From: an uncultured Tateyamaria sp.
GTDB taxonomy: Bacteria > Pseudomonadota > Alphaproteobacteria > Rhodobacterales > Rhodobacteraceae
Reading direction: 5' to 3'
NCBI RefSeq assembly: GCF_947503385.1
Contig: NZ_CANNDO010000002.1
Span: 682,001 to 746,000, forward strand
DNA: 64,000 nt
Position numbers and translations under genes: made by a program. Under the pieces are notes generated by a model, which was given only the letters and a program-made list of their open reading frames with translations, did not search any database and was not told where the DNA came from. Positions 8,891 to 17,445 of this stretch are shown piece after piece; within the stretch, counting starts at the first letter, position 1, and every line of letters begins with the position of its first letter.

Positions 8891-9811
8891 TCACAGCTTG
8901 GTCGCCGGGCTTGGTGGCGTGATGGTGCGCCGCTTCAGGATCGCCTCGCGCCAAGTGATGTAGGTCACCGCCCCAAGGATCAGCACGCCCCCAAAGATCA
9001 CCCACCCGTCTACCGGTTCGGCAAAAACGAGCGCGCCCAATAGAACGGCCCAGACCAATTGCAGGAATGTCACGGGCTGGGTGACGGTGACCGGCGCTGC
9101 GGCAAAGGCCATGGTCATCGTGTAGTGCCCTGCGGTGGCAAAGCACGCCACCACAAAAAGCAGCCCAAGATCGCCCCATGTGGGCGTCACCCAGTCCGCC
9201 AGCGCAAAAGGCGCAAGACCAATGGTGACAAAGATCGACAACATCGCGACGACAACGGCGGGCTTGGCCTCGTCCGCCATGATCTTGGCCAACAGATACG
9301 ATCCGGCAAAGACAATCGCGCAAAAGATCATCGCGATATGGCCCGGCGCGACCTCGCGAAATCCCGGGCGCAGGATCACCGCCACACCGATCAGCGCCAC
9401 AACCACCGCCGCAATCCGACGCGCCGCCAGCCGTTCGCCCAGAAACAGCGCCGCTCCGATGCTGACATAGACGGGGGCGAGGTAGTTCATTGCCGTCACC
9501 TCGGCGATGGGGATGCGGGTCATGGCATAGAACCACAGCATCACACCCACCGCATGAAATGCCCCGCGCCAGCCAAACAGCCACCATTGCCGCCGGGTGA
9601 TCGTCGCGGCCCGCAAGCTCGGCAGCATTGGCAACAGAAACACAAGGCCCAATACGTAGCGCAAAAAGGCCGCCTCTGCCGGTGGCACGCGCGGCCCCAT
9701 GTATTTGACCAACGCCGTCACCGCGACAAAAAACAGCCCGGTCACCAGCATCCAGAAGATGCCCATCACAGGGTTTTGTGCGGCAGGGGTCATGGCCGCA
9801 TCAAGCGGCAA
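8891..9811 (-). CDS. DMT-superfamily (EamA) transporter
   Basis: This 306-residue protein has about ten hydrophobic helices in two EamA repeats (roughly residues 15-145 and 160-295). FYAMTRIPIAEVTAMNYLAPVYVSI, a typical EamA segment, ends the first repeat. It probably exports a small metabolite or amino acid; the substrate is unknown. It lies 19 bp downstream of the LysE-family gene on the same strand, so the two exporters may be co-transcribed. A second Met at codon 7 is an alternative start. Confidence 0.85.
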   Translation of the reverse strand: MPLDAAMTPAAQNPVMGIFWMLVTGLFFVAVTALVKYMGPRVPPAEAAFLRYVLGLVFLLPMLPSLRAATITRRQWWLFGWRGAFHAVGVMLWFYAMTRIPIAEVTAMNYLAPVYVSIGAALFLGERLAARRIAAVVVALIGVAVILRPGFREVAPGHIAMIFCAIVFAGSYLLAKIMADEAKPAVVVAMLSIFVTIGLAPFALADWVTPTWGDLGLLFVVACFATAGHYTMTMAFAAAPVTVTQPVTFLQLVWAVLLGALVFAEPVDGWVIFGGVLILGAVTYITWREAILKRRTITPPSPATKL

Positions 9812-9830
9812 AGCGGCAGGCGGCGCAACA

Positions 9831-10427
9831 CTAGAGATACAGTAATTTCAGCGCGATGCCCCACATGGTCAGGGCGATGATCCCGTCCAGCACCTGCCAT
9901 GCCCGCGGATTGGCAAACAGCGGCGCAAGCACCCGCGCGCCGTATCCCAGCGACACAAAGAACACGAAACTGGCCAGCGTCGCGCCCGCACCAAAAGCGA
10001 ACCTGTCGGGATACTGCGCCGAGATCGACCCGATCAGAACAACGGTGTCCAGATAGACATGCGGATTCAGCCATGTCAGCGCGAGCACGGTCAGGATGGC
10101 GGCGCGCAGGCTTTGGGTGTCGTCGCCGCCTGCGTCCAGCGCGGTGCCACCGCGCCACGCCGACCGCGCATTGGTCCAACCATACCACATCAAGAACGCC
10201 GCCCCACCATAGCGCATCAACGGCTCGAACCACGGCACCGCCTCTGCCAGCGCGCCAAAACCCGCCACACCGGCAATGATCAGTACGGCGTCACAGGCCG
10301 CACAGGTCAGCACCACCGGCAGCACGTGGCTGCGGCGCAGCCCCTGCCGCAGGACAAACGCATTCTGAGCGCCGATGGCGAGGATCAGCGACAAAGACAG
10401 AAGGAAACCGGGAACGAATGAGGCCAT
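9831..10427 (-). CDS. LysE/ArgO-type amino-acid exporter
   Basis: This 198-residue membrane protein has six predicted helices. LILAIGAQNAFVLRQGL near the N-terminus and WLNPHVYLDTVVLIGS (about residues 115-130) are hallmark LysE/ArgO motifs for export of basic amino acids. The frame is open further upstream to 10538, but the ATG at 10427 is chosen because the first helix follows directly and the upstream extension is polar and unlike the family. The usual divergent LysR-type partner (ArgP/LysG) is not next to it. Likely substrate is arginine or lysine. Confidence 0.85.
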   Translation of the reverse strand: MASFVPGFLLSLSLILAIGAQNAFVLRQGLRRSHVLPVVLTCAACDAVLIIAGVAGFGALAEAVPWFEPLMRYGGAAFLMWYGWTNARSAWRGGTALDAGGDDTQSLRAAILTVLALTWLNPHVYLDTVVLIGSISAQYPDRFAFGAGATLASFVFFVSLGYGARVLAPLFANPRAWQVLDGIIALTMWGIALKLLYL

Positions 10428-10693
10428 AACCGTGCTCGCAATGCGTCCCGCCTGAGTATCGGCGGCAATCCGCCCGGACAAGCGGATTTCAGCTATTCGT
10501 TTTTTGCACAGCTGCATTGCGCAGATGAACGGCGACATGTGCGCAGCGCATACCTATATGCTGTCCACCCGCACGACACGTACTGCCAGCAAATGTCAGC
10601 TGCTCAGGGTATCACGTTGATCTGATCATTGATGATTGGCGTATGACCTTAGGACACACATATGCTGGTCAACGATAACAAGGATGAAATCCG
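10428..10693. other. Intergenic region with divergent promoters, nothing else seen
   Basis: These 266 bp separate the LysE gene (minus) from the small plus-strand gene at 10694 and must carry both promoters. I see no strong palindrome and no RNA gene. Confidence 0.4.
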
Positions 10694-10930
10694 ATGCTCG
10701 ACGACACATACGCAGTAGATCTGACCAAGCAGGATCTTGAGTTGATCGAAGCCGCCCTGCAAACGCAGGAAAAAATTCTGTCGGTCCAGAGCCGCGCCGG
10801 AGGCAGTGCCGCGCGCGCCCGTCTGAACGACCTCAAAGGCCTGATGCGCCGCCTGCGGCGTCAGACGCCAGCACCCGCAGGTGCCGAAACACCCAGCTGG
10901 AGCCAGACGGCCCGCTCGCTGTTTTTCTGA
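10694..10930 (+). CDS. Conserved-type small hypothetical protein
   Basis: This 78-residue protein has no membrane segment. An acidic helix (about residues 8-30, with DLELIEAALQTQEKIL) is followed by a basic segment (residues 40-58, LKGLMRRLRR) and a short C-terminal tail ending SLFF. It has the composition of a helical, possibly dimeric, regulatory or structural peptide. It has its own terminator 26 bp downstream and no co-transcribed neighbour, which supports expression as a single gene. Family and function are not recognised. Confidence 0.65.
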   Translation: MLDDTYAVDLTKQDLELIEAALQTQEKILSVQSRAGGSAARARLNDLKGLMRRLRRQTPAPAGAETPSWSQTARSLFF

Positions 10931-10956
10931 ACGACCCGCACTCACGCGACAATCGC

Positions 10957-10986
10957 GCCGCCCTCGGGGATGAGGGCGGCGTTTTT
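10957..10986 (+). terminator. Rho-independent terminator after the 78-residue gene
   Basis: A 9-bp GC-rich stem (gccgccctc, 10957-10965, with 10972-10980) closes a 6-base loop and is followed by gttttt. Confidence 0.9.
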
Positions 10987-10995
10987 CGTCTTGGG

Positions 10996-13242
10996 TCAGT
11001 CATCCGATGGTTCAATCTTTGCATAGTTTGCGCTGATCCGGTCCAGTCGGGCCAGATCGCGATTATGGTTGTCCGCCAGCGCCTTGGCTCTTTGCTTGCC
11101 TGTGCTCGCGCCACTTGACCCAAGCAGCAAGTGGTTCAAAATCAGCCAATCGCAGGTGATATGAAAGCCGGGATTGTCGAGGTTCTCTTCGTAGATGACG
11201 GTATCGAGCGCGTAGGACCGTTCAAGATACGCCACTGCCGCGTCGGGCTGACCGTTCTTGATGAGGGCAATGCCATAATCCCTGCTGAACAACGACAGGT
11301 CCGATGCGTCAGGGTCCTGCACCCGCTCCATAATCTCATAGGCTTTTTTGTAGGCTTCGCGCATGTCCGCATTTCGGTCCTGCCGCCCGCGCAGAGTGCC
11401 GAGGCGGTGCCAGTAATTTGCGATCTCCTCGCTGTTCTCACCAAACAGTTCGCGCCTGATCTCACCGGCTTTTTCCAACGCAGCCTCAGCGACAGCTTCC
11501 GCGCCTTCGGCATGTGCGTCATCCGCTGCCATACATGTCAAATACACGCTGTGCTGATGCAGGTAGCGGAAAGCAAGGTCAGAGCGCGTCGCGCCGGTGC
11601 GATATTTTTCATCCAGACTGACAGCCTCTTCGATAAGGCGCTTGGCCTCATCAAGCGCGCCATCACGCGCCAAAAACACCGCCAGATTGCCCATGGCGAC
11701 GGGCAAATCGCGATGCGACTCGCCCAACCGAACCTTCATCATGTCGTAAGACGCGCGCTTTAATTCGATCGCATGGGCCAAGCTACGTTCTTTGGACAGC
11801 AGGATGCCAGCCTGATTGGCCGCAAAGTCCATATTGGGCCATCCGGGCTTGTCCCAACTGCCGTACCAAAGCGGAGACGCGTTTTTCCAGAGCGCCCGAA
11901 TGTGCGGCAGGATTTTTCTGAATGCGCTCCACGTCTCACTCCGGTTGGGATCGGACGGCGCCTGTGCAGACAGAAAATCCGCAACAGCACTGGCCGTTTC
12001 AAAGTCCCGGCCTTGGTTGATTTGCCTTTGGCGCAACACCGCTTGGGTCAGTCGGTGAATGTCGTAAGGGCCTGAGCCCGTCAAAACCGACCAACGCCGC
12101 AGTCCCCGGAATGCCTTGCGCAGCCGCTCCGTGTCCAACAGCAGCTCATTTGCGCGCGACGCTACGCTGTTTTCCGTTTTCGGTCGCAAGGACGTGGAAC
12201 GTTGGCCTGCGACGAACATCTCCAGCGTGATTTCGTCAGGAGCGAGCCAGGCACACATGTCCGCCAGCAGCTGAGAATCCGGTTCCAGCCTGCCATAGGT
12301 CAGCATCACCGCACCGGCCACGCTGTCTGGATAATCACCTGCTTCGGGCCGCAACGTCAGGACCGCATCCACCTCGTCCCGCAGCTGCGTCAGGCTCCAC
12401 TTCTCTTCCCGAAGCAATGCCCCGCCCAAGACAAGAGCGAGCGGCAGGCCGCCCAACGCCTTTGCGACGTCGCGCGCCACGGTCCGGTCCTCGGGCGATA
12501 CATCGCGCACCTGCCCTTCCTGAAGCAAAAGCTGCACCGCGCCACCGTCGCTCGTCTCAAAATCCAAAACCTCAACGTCGATGCGGCCAAACGCATCCAG
12601 CCCCAAAGACAGCCGTGTTGTGATGATCACGTCAACATTCGGAGCGCTGCAAATCAGCCCTTTGACCTCTTCGAAATCATCGAGATTGTCATAAACCAGC
12701 AACCACTTGCCTCCGCTCGCGGCAAGCCTGTCCAGAACCGTCTTTCCATCTGCATCCGTCAGCGGTTTGCTCAGTTTCAAATCGAATGCGGCATTGCCAA
12801 GCGCGGCAAGATCATCGAGCAGCGACAGGCGGGATTGCGCGGCCAGCCACTTGCCGCCGTCATAAAGATCACGGAACCGGTCAGCGTATTCGCGCGCCAA
12901 TGCGGTTTTGCCCCGCCCCCCTTCGGCCTTGAGCGCCACACCTTGCTGTCCGGTGATCTGAACGCCGTGCCTGCTTTCGAGAATTGACCGGATGCGCTCA
13001 AGCTCCGGTTCGCGTGCAACAAGCGTCCGTTCCTTGGGCGGCGGCACAATCTTGGGATACGCAGGTTGAGCCGCAGACGCTTCTGTCGCGACGACCTGCA
13101 CCTTGGCGACCTTCTCCGGTTCAGGTCGAAACCCGCGCAACATCCAGTTCAGCGCGCGCCATCCCCGCGCGCCGTCAACGCCAATCAATGCGAGAACGGC
13201 CACCAAAAGAGACCATTCACCCGATCCCCACGCTTCGAACAT
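10996..13242 (-). CDS. Membrane-anchored NB-ARC/TPR STAND NTPase
   Basis: This 748-residue protein opens with one hydrophobic segment (about residues 10-22) and a Trp-rich juxtamembrane stretch. A Pro-rich linker leads to an NB-ARC-type STAND ATPase. Its motifs are Walker A EGGRGKT (107-113), Walker B LLVYDNLDD (181-189), sensor VIITTR (205-210) and GLPLAL (265-270). IHRLTQAVLR further on corresponds to the MHD-like motif region. From about residue 460 onward, Ala- and Leu-rich helical repeats fit tetratricopeptide repeats. STAND proteins act as ligand-triggered oligomerising switches and several are anti-phage sensors. Here neither effector nor ligand is known. It is a single gene, with no partner on its strand nearby. 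Confidence 0.85.
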   Translation of the reverse strand: MFEAWGSGEWSLLVAVLALIGVDGARGWRALNWMLRGFRPEPEKVAKVQVVATEASAAQPAYPKIVPPPKERTLVAREPELERIRSILESRHGVQITGQQGVALKAEGGRGKTALAREYADRFRDLYDGGKWLAAQSRLSLLDDLAALGNAAFDLKLSKPLTDADGKTVLDRLAASGGKWLLVYDNLDDFEEVKGLICSAPNVDVIITTRLSLGLDAFGRIDVEVLDFETSDGGAVQLLLQEGQVRDVSPEDRTVARDVAKALGGLPLALVLGGALLREEKWSLTQLRDEVDAVLTLRPEAGDYPDSVAGAVMLTYGRLEPDSQLLADMCAWLAPDEITLEMFVAGQRSTSLRPKTENSVASRANELLLDTERLRKAFRGLRRWSVLTGSGPYDIHRLTQAVLRQRQINQGRDFETASAVADFLSAQAPSDPNRSETWSAFRKILPHIRALWKNASPLWYGSWDKPGWPNMDFAANQAGILLSKERSLAHAIELKRASYDMMKVRLGESHRDLPVAMGNLAVFLARDGALDEAKRLIEEAVSLDEKYRTGATRSDLAFRYLHQHSVYLTCMAADDAHAEGAEAVAEAALEKAGEIRRELFGENSEEIANYWHRLGTLRGRQDRNADMREAYKKAYEIMERVQDPDASDLSLFSRDYGIALIKNGQPDAAVAYLERSYALDTVIYEENLDNPGFHITCDWLILNHLLLGSSGASTGKQRAKALADNHNRDLARLDRISANYAKIEPSDD

Positions 13243-13390
13243 TCACAGACCCCACTGCACGGCTCATTGCGAACAAAGCACAAGAGAACGGATTTTCACA
13301 CCCATCACGAGAATATCCGGGGACAAGAAAACTGCCCTCGGACCACGCGACCGCGGGCCAGCAACAGGCACGCTTTCAAAGTCTGAAACC

Positions 13391-13425
13391 AAAAAAGTGC
13401 TGCCCTTCACGACAAAGGGCAGCAC
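13391..13425 (-). terminator. Rho-independent terminator of phoX
   Basis: On the minus strand an 11-bp stem (bases 13415-13425 with 13397-13407) is followed by six T (aaaaaa at 13391-13396 on the plus strand). It lies 27 bp past the phoX stop. Confidence 0.88.
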
Positions 13426-13451
13426 AGTGTCGAAACGACGCGTTCCCAGCG

Positions 13452-15374
13452 TCAGCCCAGCAGCGCGTTGTCGTCGCGCTTGACCACAACGATGGACGAC
13501 CGCGGCAACGCGCCCTCGCCATCCGGGAACGGCGCGCTGGGGTGCTGGATGCCCACAAACATCGTGCGGCGGTCGGCTGACCACGTGAGGCCCGTCACCT
13601 CAGACCCGTTAGGCCCGGTCAGAAAGCGGCGGATTTCGCCCGTCACCGGATCGCCTGCCAGCATCTGGTTGTTGCCCATGCCGGCAAAGTCACCTTCGTT
13701 GTCGTCATCGCCATCTGTCTGGATCCAGATCAGCCCGGTCGAATCGATCTGCATCCCATCGGGCGAGTTGAACAGGTTGCCCGCGTTGATGTTGGCCGAT
13801 CCGGCATAGGGGCCGTCGGTATGCACGGTGGGATTGCCCGCCATAACATACAGGTCCCAGTCAAAGGTGGACGCCGCATGGTCGTCATTGTGCGGACGCC
13901 AGCGCACAATCTGGCCGTAGCGGTTGATCTCGCGCGGGTTGGGCGCGTTGGGCACCATCGGCTCGCCGGCGGCATTGGTGCGCACGTTGCCGTCGTCGTC
14001 CAGCGCCCCACGGCGCGAGTTGTTGGTCAGGCAGCAATAGGCCTCGACCGCCGTGGGGTTCACCGCGATCCATTCGGGCCGGTCCATGGTCGTGGCGCTG
14101 ACGGCCGTACCGGCCATGCGGGTGAAAACAGCAATCTCCGCTTCGGTCATTCCGGTGTCTTCGGGTGTCAGAGCCAGCCAGATACCGGTGCCGTCATCGT
14201 TGAACTTGGCCACATGCAACTGGCCCTCGCTCAGAAGGGTCGAAGTGTCGCCGCCGGGCACATAGACGCCCGCAGACACCCACTTGTACATGTATTCGCC
14301 GCGCTCATCGTCGCCCATATAAACGACCACACGGCCATCCGGGGCCAGCGCATAGGCTGCGTTCTCGTGCTTGAACCGGCCAAGTGCGGTGTGCTTGACC
14401 GGCGTACTGTCGGGGTTCCACGGGTCAATCTCAACGATATAGCCCGCGCGGTGCGGCTCATTCGGGTTCTTTGAGATGTCAAAGCGCGGGTCAAACCCGT
14501 GGTAATTGTAGCGCCCGCCATCAACCTTGGTGGACACACCGTAGCGCTTGAACCCTGCGGCGTGGACATCGCTCAGCGATAGCTCCTCGGTGGTGCCGAA
14601 ATAGCCGTTGAAATTCTCTTCGCAGGTCAGGTAGGTGCCCCATGGCGTGCGGCCCGAGCCGCAATTGTTGAACGTACCAAGCGACGCCGTGCCAGTTGGA
14701 TCCGCGTCGGTTTTCAGCAGGTCGTGCCCTGCCGCCGGGCCGTCAATGACCATGGGCGTGCGGTGGTGAATGCGCCGGTTGTAGGGGCTGTCGACAACGA
14801 CTTTCCAACCATCCGCATCCTCGGTCACTTCCATGACGCTCACGCCCTGAAAATTTTGCAGCCGTTCCACATCACTGGCCGAGGCGGGTCGGCCCTCCTG
14901 TCCTGCGGGCAGGTTGATCTTGGGGTTTACGTATTCGCTGTTCACCACCAGCAGCTCGGTATTGCTTTGGTGGAACAGCTCCATCCCGTCGGTGTTTTCG
15001 CCAAACACCCGGTCCGAACCTGCGGTCGGGATGCCATTCGACGCATCGAACGCGGGCGCGTCGGAAAACAGCGGGTCCCCCCAGCGCACCAGCGTATCCC
15101 AGCGGTATCCCGCAGGCACATGTACCGTACCGTCGGTCTGGGGGGCCAGTTGATCAAAGGCAAAACGCGACGTTCCAGCCATCGCGGTTCCACTCTTGAG
15201 CAGGCCCGTTCCCATCACAGCCGCGCCGGAGCCAAAGGCCAGAACGCCCCCCAAAAACCCGCGCCGCGACACTGCGGCTTCGACCACGCGGTCGAAATCC
15301 TGCACGGTCTGGCGGGGGAAATTCTTTTCGTCCCAATCGTCGAAAGACAAATCTTGCGGGTCAATCTGCGTCAT
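13452..15374 (-). CDS. phoX: PhoX-type alkaline phosphatase
   Basis: This 640-residue protein belongs to the PhoX (DUF839) phosphatase family. A Tat-type signal, SRRGFLGG at residues 36-43 followed by a hydrophobic Ala/Gly stretch, sends it folded to the periplasm. The N-terminal sequence before the twin Arg is long, as is common for PhoX. Conserved blocks include NNCGSGRTPWGTYLTCEENF near residue 240, GRFKHENAAY near 335 and a C-terminal beta-propeller region. PhoX uses Ca and Fe to release phosphate from organic phosphoesters under phosphorus limitation. It sits alone with its own terminator and a Pho-box-like site upstream. It complements the phosphonate genes further right. Confidence 0.92.
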   Translation of the reverse strand: MTQIDPQDLSFDDWDEKNFPRQTVQDFDRVVEAAVSRRGFLGGVLAFGSGAAVMGTGLLKSGTAMAGTSRFAFDQLAPQTDGTVHVPAGYRWDTLVRWGDPLFSDAPAFDASNGIPTAGSDRVFGENTDGMELFHQSNTELLVVNSEYVNPKINLPAGQEGRPASASDVERLQNFQGVSVMEVTEDADGWKVVVDSPYNRRIHHRTPMVIDGPAAGHDLLKTDADPTGTASLGTFNNCGSGRTPWGTYLTCEENFNGYFGTTEELSLSDVHAAGFKRYGVSTKVDGGRYNYHGFDPRFDISKNPNEPHRAGYIVEIDPWNPDSTPVKHTALGRFKHENAAYALAPDGRVVVYMGDDERGEYMYKWVSAGVYVPGGDTSTLLSEGQLHVAKFNDDGTGIWLALTPEDTGMTEAEIAVFTRMAGTAVSATTMDRPEWIAVNPTAVEAYCCLTNNSRRGALDDDGNVRTNAAGEPMVPNAPNPREINRYGQIVRWRPHNDDHAASTFDWDLYVMAGNPTVHTDGPYAGSANINAGNLFNSPDGMQIDSTGLIWIQTDGDDDNEGDFAGMGNNQMLAGDPVTGEIRRFLTGPNGSEVTGLTWSADRRTMFVGIQHPSAPFPDGEGALPRSSIVVVKRDDNALLG

Positions 15375-15449
15375 GTGTCAGCTTCCTGTCAGGTGGCAAA
15401 GGAGAAGGTAGCCGCGGATGCGGCCCTCGCCACTTGCTAAGGCGCTTGT

Positions 15450-15467
15450 CCAACAGGAATATGACAA
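15450..15467 (-). promoter_or_regulatory. Possible Pho box upstream of phoX
   Basis: On the minus strand the site reads TTGTCATATTCCTGTTGG: two TGT-containing heptamers spaced 11 bp apart, similar to the PhoB consensus in the first half and weaker in the second. It ends 76 bp before the phoX start. It also lies inside a cttgtc/gacaag inverted repeat (15445-15468). Confidence 0.5.
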
Positions 15468-15487
15468 GATGCGGCTGGATGCCGGGG

Positions 15488-16234
15488 TCAGCCGCCTAGC
15501 TGTTCCATCACCTCGTCCGACGCCTCGAAATTCGTCGTGACACGCTGCACATCGTCGTCATCCTCAAGCGCATCAATCAGCCGCATCAGCTTTTCCATCG
15601 CCTCAAGGTCCATCTCGGTCGTGGTGGTGGGCCGCCACACCAACTTGGTGCTTTGCGATTCCCCAAGCTCCGCCTCCAGCGCATTGGACACGTCGTTCAG
15701 ATCGGTGTCCGCACACCAGATCACATGCCCGTCCTCAGCGCTTTCCACGTCCTCGGCGCCCGCCTCGATCGCCGCCATCATCACGGTGTCAGCGTCACCC
15801 ACATCCGCCGGATATGTCACCTCACCCTTGCGCTCGAACATGAACCCGACAGATCCGGTCTCACCCAGATTTCCACCATTCTTGGTAAAGGTCGACCGCA
15901 CGGTCGAGGCGGTGCGGTTGCGATTGTCGGTCATCGCCTCGACAATCACCGCGACCCCGTTTGGCCCATACCCTTCATAGCGGATTTCCTCGTATTCCTC
16001 GCCCTCGCCCGCCATCGACTTCTTGATCGCACGTTCGATATTGTCTTTGGGCATCGACTGCCCCTTGGCCTCTTTGACGGCAAGACGCAGACGCGGGTTC
16101 TTGTCGGGATCGGGATCGCCCATCTTGGCGGCAATGGTGATCTCCTTGGACAGCTTAGAAAAGAGCTTGGCCCGGATCTTGTCCTGCCGCCCCTTGCGAT
16201 GCTGGATGTTTGCCCATTTTGAGTGGCCGGCCAT
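15488..16234 (-). CDS. YebC/PmpR-family protein
   Basis: This 248-residue protein opens with [18 protein letters not shown], the unmistakable TACO1/YebC N-terminus. It matches the usual length of about 245. Family members were long called transcriptional regulators and are now linked to relief of ribosome stalling on proline-rich stretches. The acidic C-terminal domain (residues 80-240) contains [18 protein letters not shown]. It is divergent from the GST gene at 16389. Confidence 0.95.
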   Translation of the reverse strand: MAGHSKWANIQHRKGRQDKIRAKLFSKLSKEITIAAKMGDPDPDKNPRLRLAVKEAKGQSMPKDNIERAIKKSMAGEGEEYEEIRYEGYGPNGVAVIVEAMTDNRNRTASTVRSTFTKNGGNLGETGSVGFMFERKGEVTYPADVGDADTVMMAAIEAGAEDVESAEDGHVIWCADTDLNDVSNALEAELGESQSTKLVWRPTTTTEMDLEAMEKLMRLIDALEDDDDVQRVTTNFEASDEVMEQLGG

Positions 16235-16388
16235 GGCTGCCTCCTGTCCGCTGCGGATCGTCCGCGCTGCTATACGGCAAGGGCAACGGGCGGGGCAAGA
16301 CCACCTTGTGCGCGCGCGCAGACCCGATGCGCGTCGCAGCGCCGCTCAGACTGTCTATGGTCTTACCCAAAGCACCAAGGAGACACCG

Positions 16389-17327
16389 ATGGGCGTCATG
16401 ATCAACGGCCAGTATCAGGTCGCAGACCCCGACCCGGGCACGACGTCCCAAGGCGCCTATGAACGCGCCCGCAGCCCGTTGCGCGACTGGATCACGGCGG
16501 ATGGACCGTTTACGCCTGACCCGGGACGCTACCACCTTTTTGTGGCGTGGAATTGCCCATGGGCGCACCGCGCCCTGCTGACCCGCGCCGTTCTGGGCCT
16601 GACCGAGGTGATCTCGGTAAGCGTCGCCCTCCCCCGCCGCACGGATGAAGGATGGGTCTTTGACGCCGGTGGTGACCGCTTGCTGGGCGTGCGCGCTTTG
16701 CACGAGGTCTATGCACGACAACGGCCCGCCTATACCGGTCGCATCACCGTCCCGGTGCTCTGGGACACATGGACCGAACAGATTGTCTCCAATGAAAGCG
16801 CGGACATCACCCGGATGTTGTCCACCGCATTTGACCCGGATCGCAGGCTTGTCCCGTTGCGGCTGCAAGACGAGATCGACACGTGGAACGCCATGATCCA
16901 CGCGCGCATCAACAACGGTGTCTACCGCGCCGGGTTCGCCCGGACCCAAGCGGCCTATGATGACGCCGTCCATGACCTCTTTGCCGCGCTGGACGAGGTC
17001 GACGCAGATCTCGCCGCGCACACAACCCTGACCGGCAACACGTTGACCGAGGCGGACCTGCGCCTCTTCCCGACGCTCGCCCGTTTTGACGTGGCCTACC
17101 ACTACGCCTTCAAATGCAACCTGGCCAAGCTCAGTGACTACACGCATCTCTGGGACTACGCCCGCACGCTTTATGCCCTGCCCGGCGTGGCGGATACGGT
17201 CAAATTCGACATCTACAAATCTGGCTATTTCTCCGCCTCCGACCTGCGCAATCCGCTGGGCATCGTGCCCGCAGGTCCCCGCATCGACTGGTCCGCCCCG
17301 GCAGAGCGCACAATCGCATGGACCTGA
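16389..17327 (+). CDS. Glutathione S-transferase, glutathionyl-hydroquinone reductase type
   Basis: This 312-residue protein carries the xi-class motif NCPWAHR with Cys56 as the likely redox residue. That motif is typical of the Ecm4/YqjG family, which reduces glutathionyl-hydroquinones to free hydroquinone. A C-terminal helical GST domain spans about residues 165-290. The start at 16389 follows an aaggag ribosome site 8 bases upstream. The open frame extends 120 codons further back, but that part overlaps yebC antisense and is unlike the family. Its role is probably detoxification of quinone conjugates. Confidence 0.88.
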   Translation: MGVMINGQYQVADPDPGTTSQGAYERARSPLRDWITADGPFTPDPGRYHLFVAWNCPWAHRALLTRAVLGLTEVISVSVALPRRTDEGWVFDAGGDRLLGVRALHEVYARQRPAYTGRITVPVLWDTWTEQIVSNESADITRMLSTAFDPDRRLVPLRLQDEIDTWNAMIHARINNGVYRAGFARTQAAYDDAVHDLFAALDEVDADLAAHTTLTGNTLTEADLRLFPTLARFDVAYHYAFKCNLAKLSDYTHLWDYARTLYALPGVADTVKFDIYKSGYFSASDLRNPLGIVPAGPRIDWSAPAERTIAWT

Positions 17328-17445
17328 CCCCGTTTTCTTCTGACCGGAAATACCACGGGGGGCGCGGAACGCGCGGGGCAGCGCCCCCTCCCCGGCATGT
17401 CAAAAGCAACTGGCCTCAGACATCGCCCCGACTTAGGGTGCGCGA

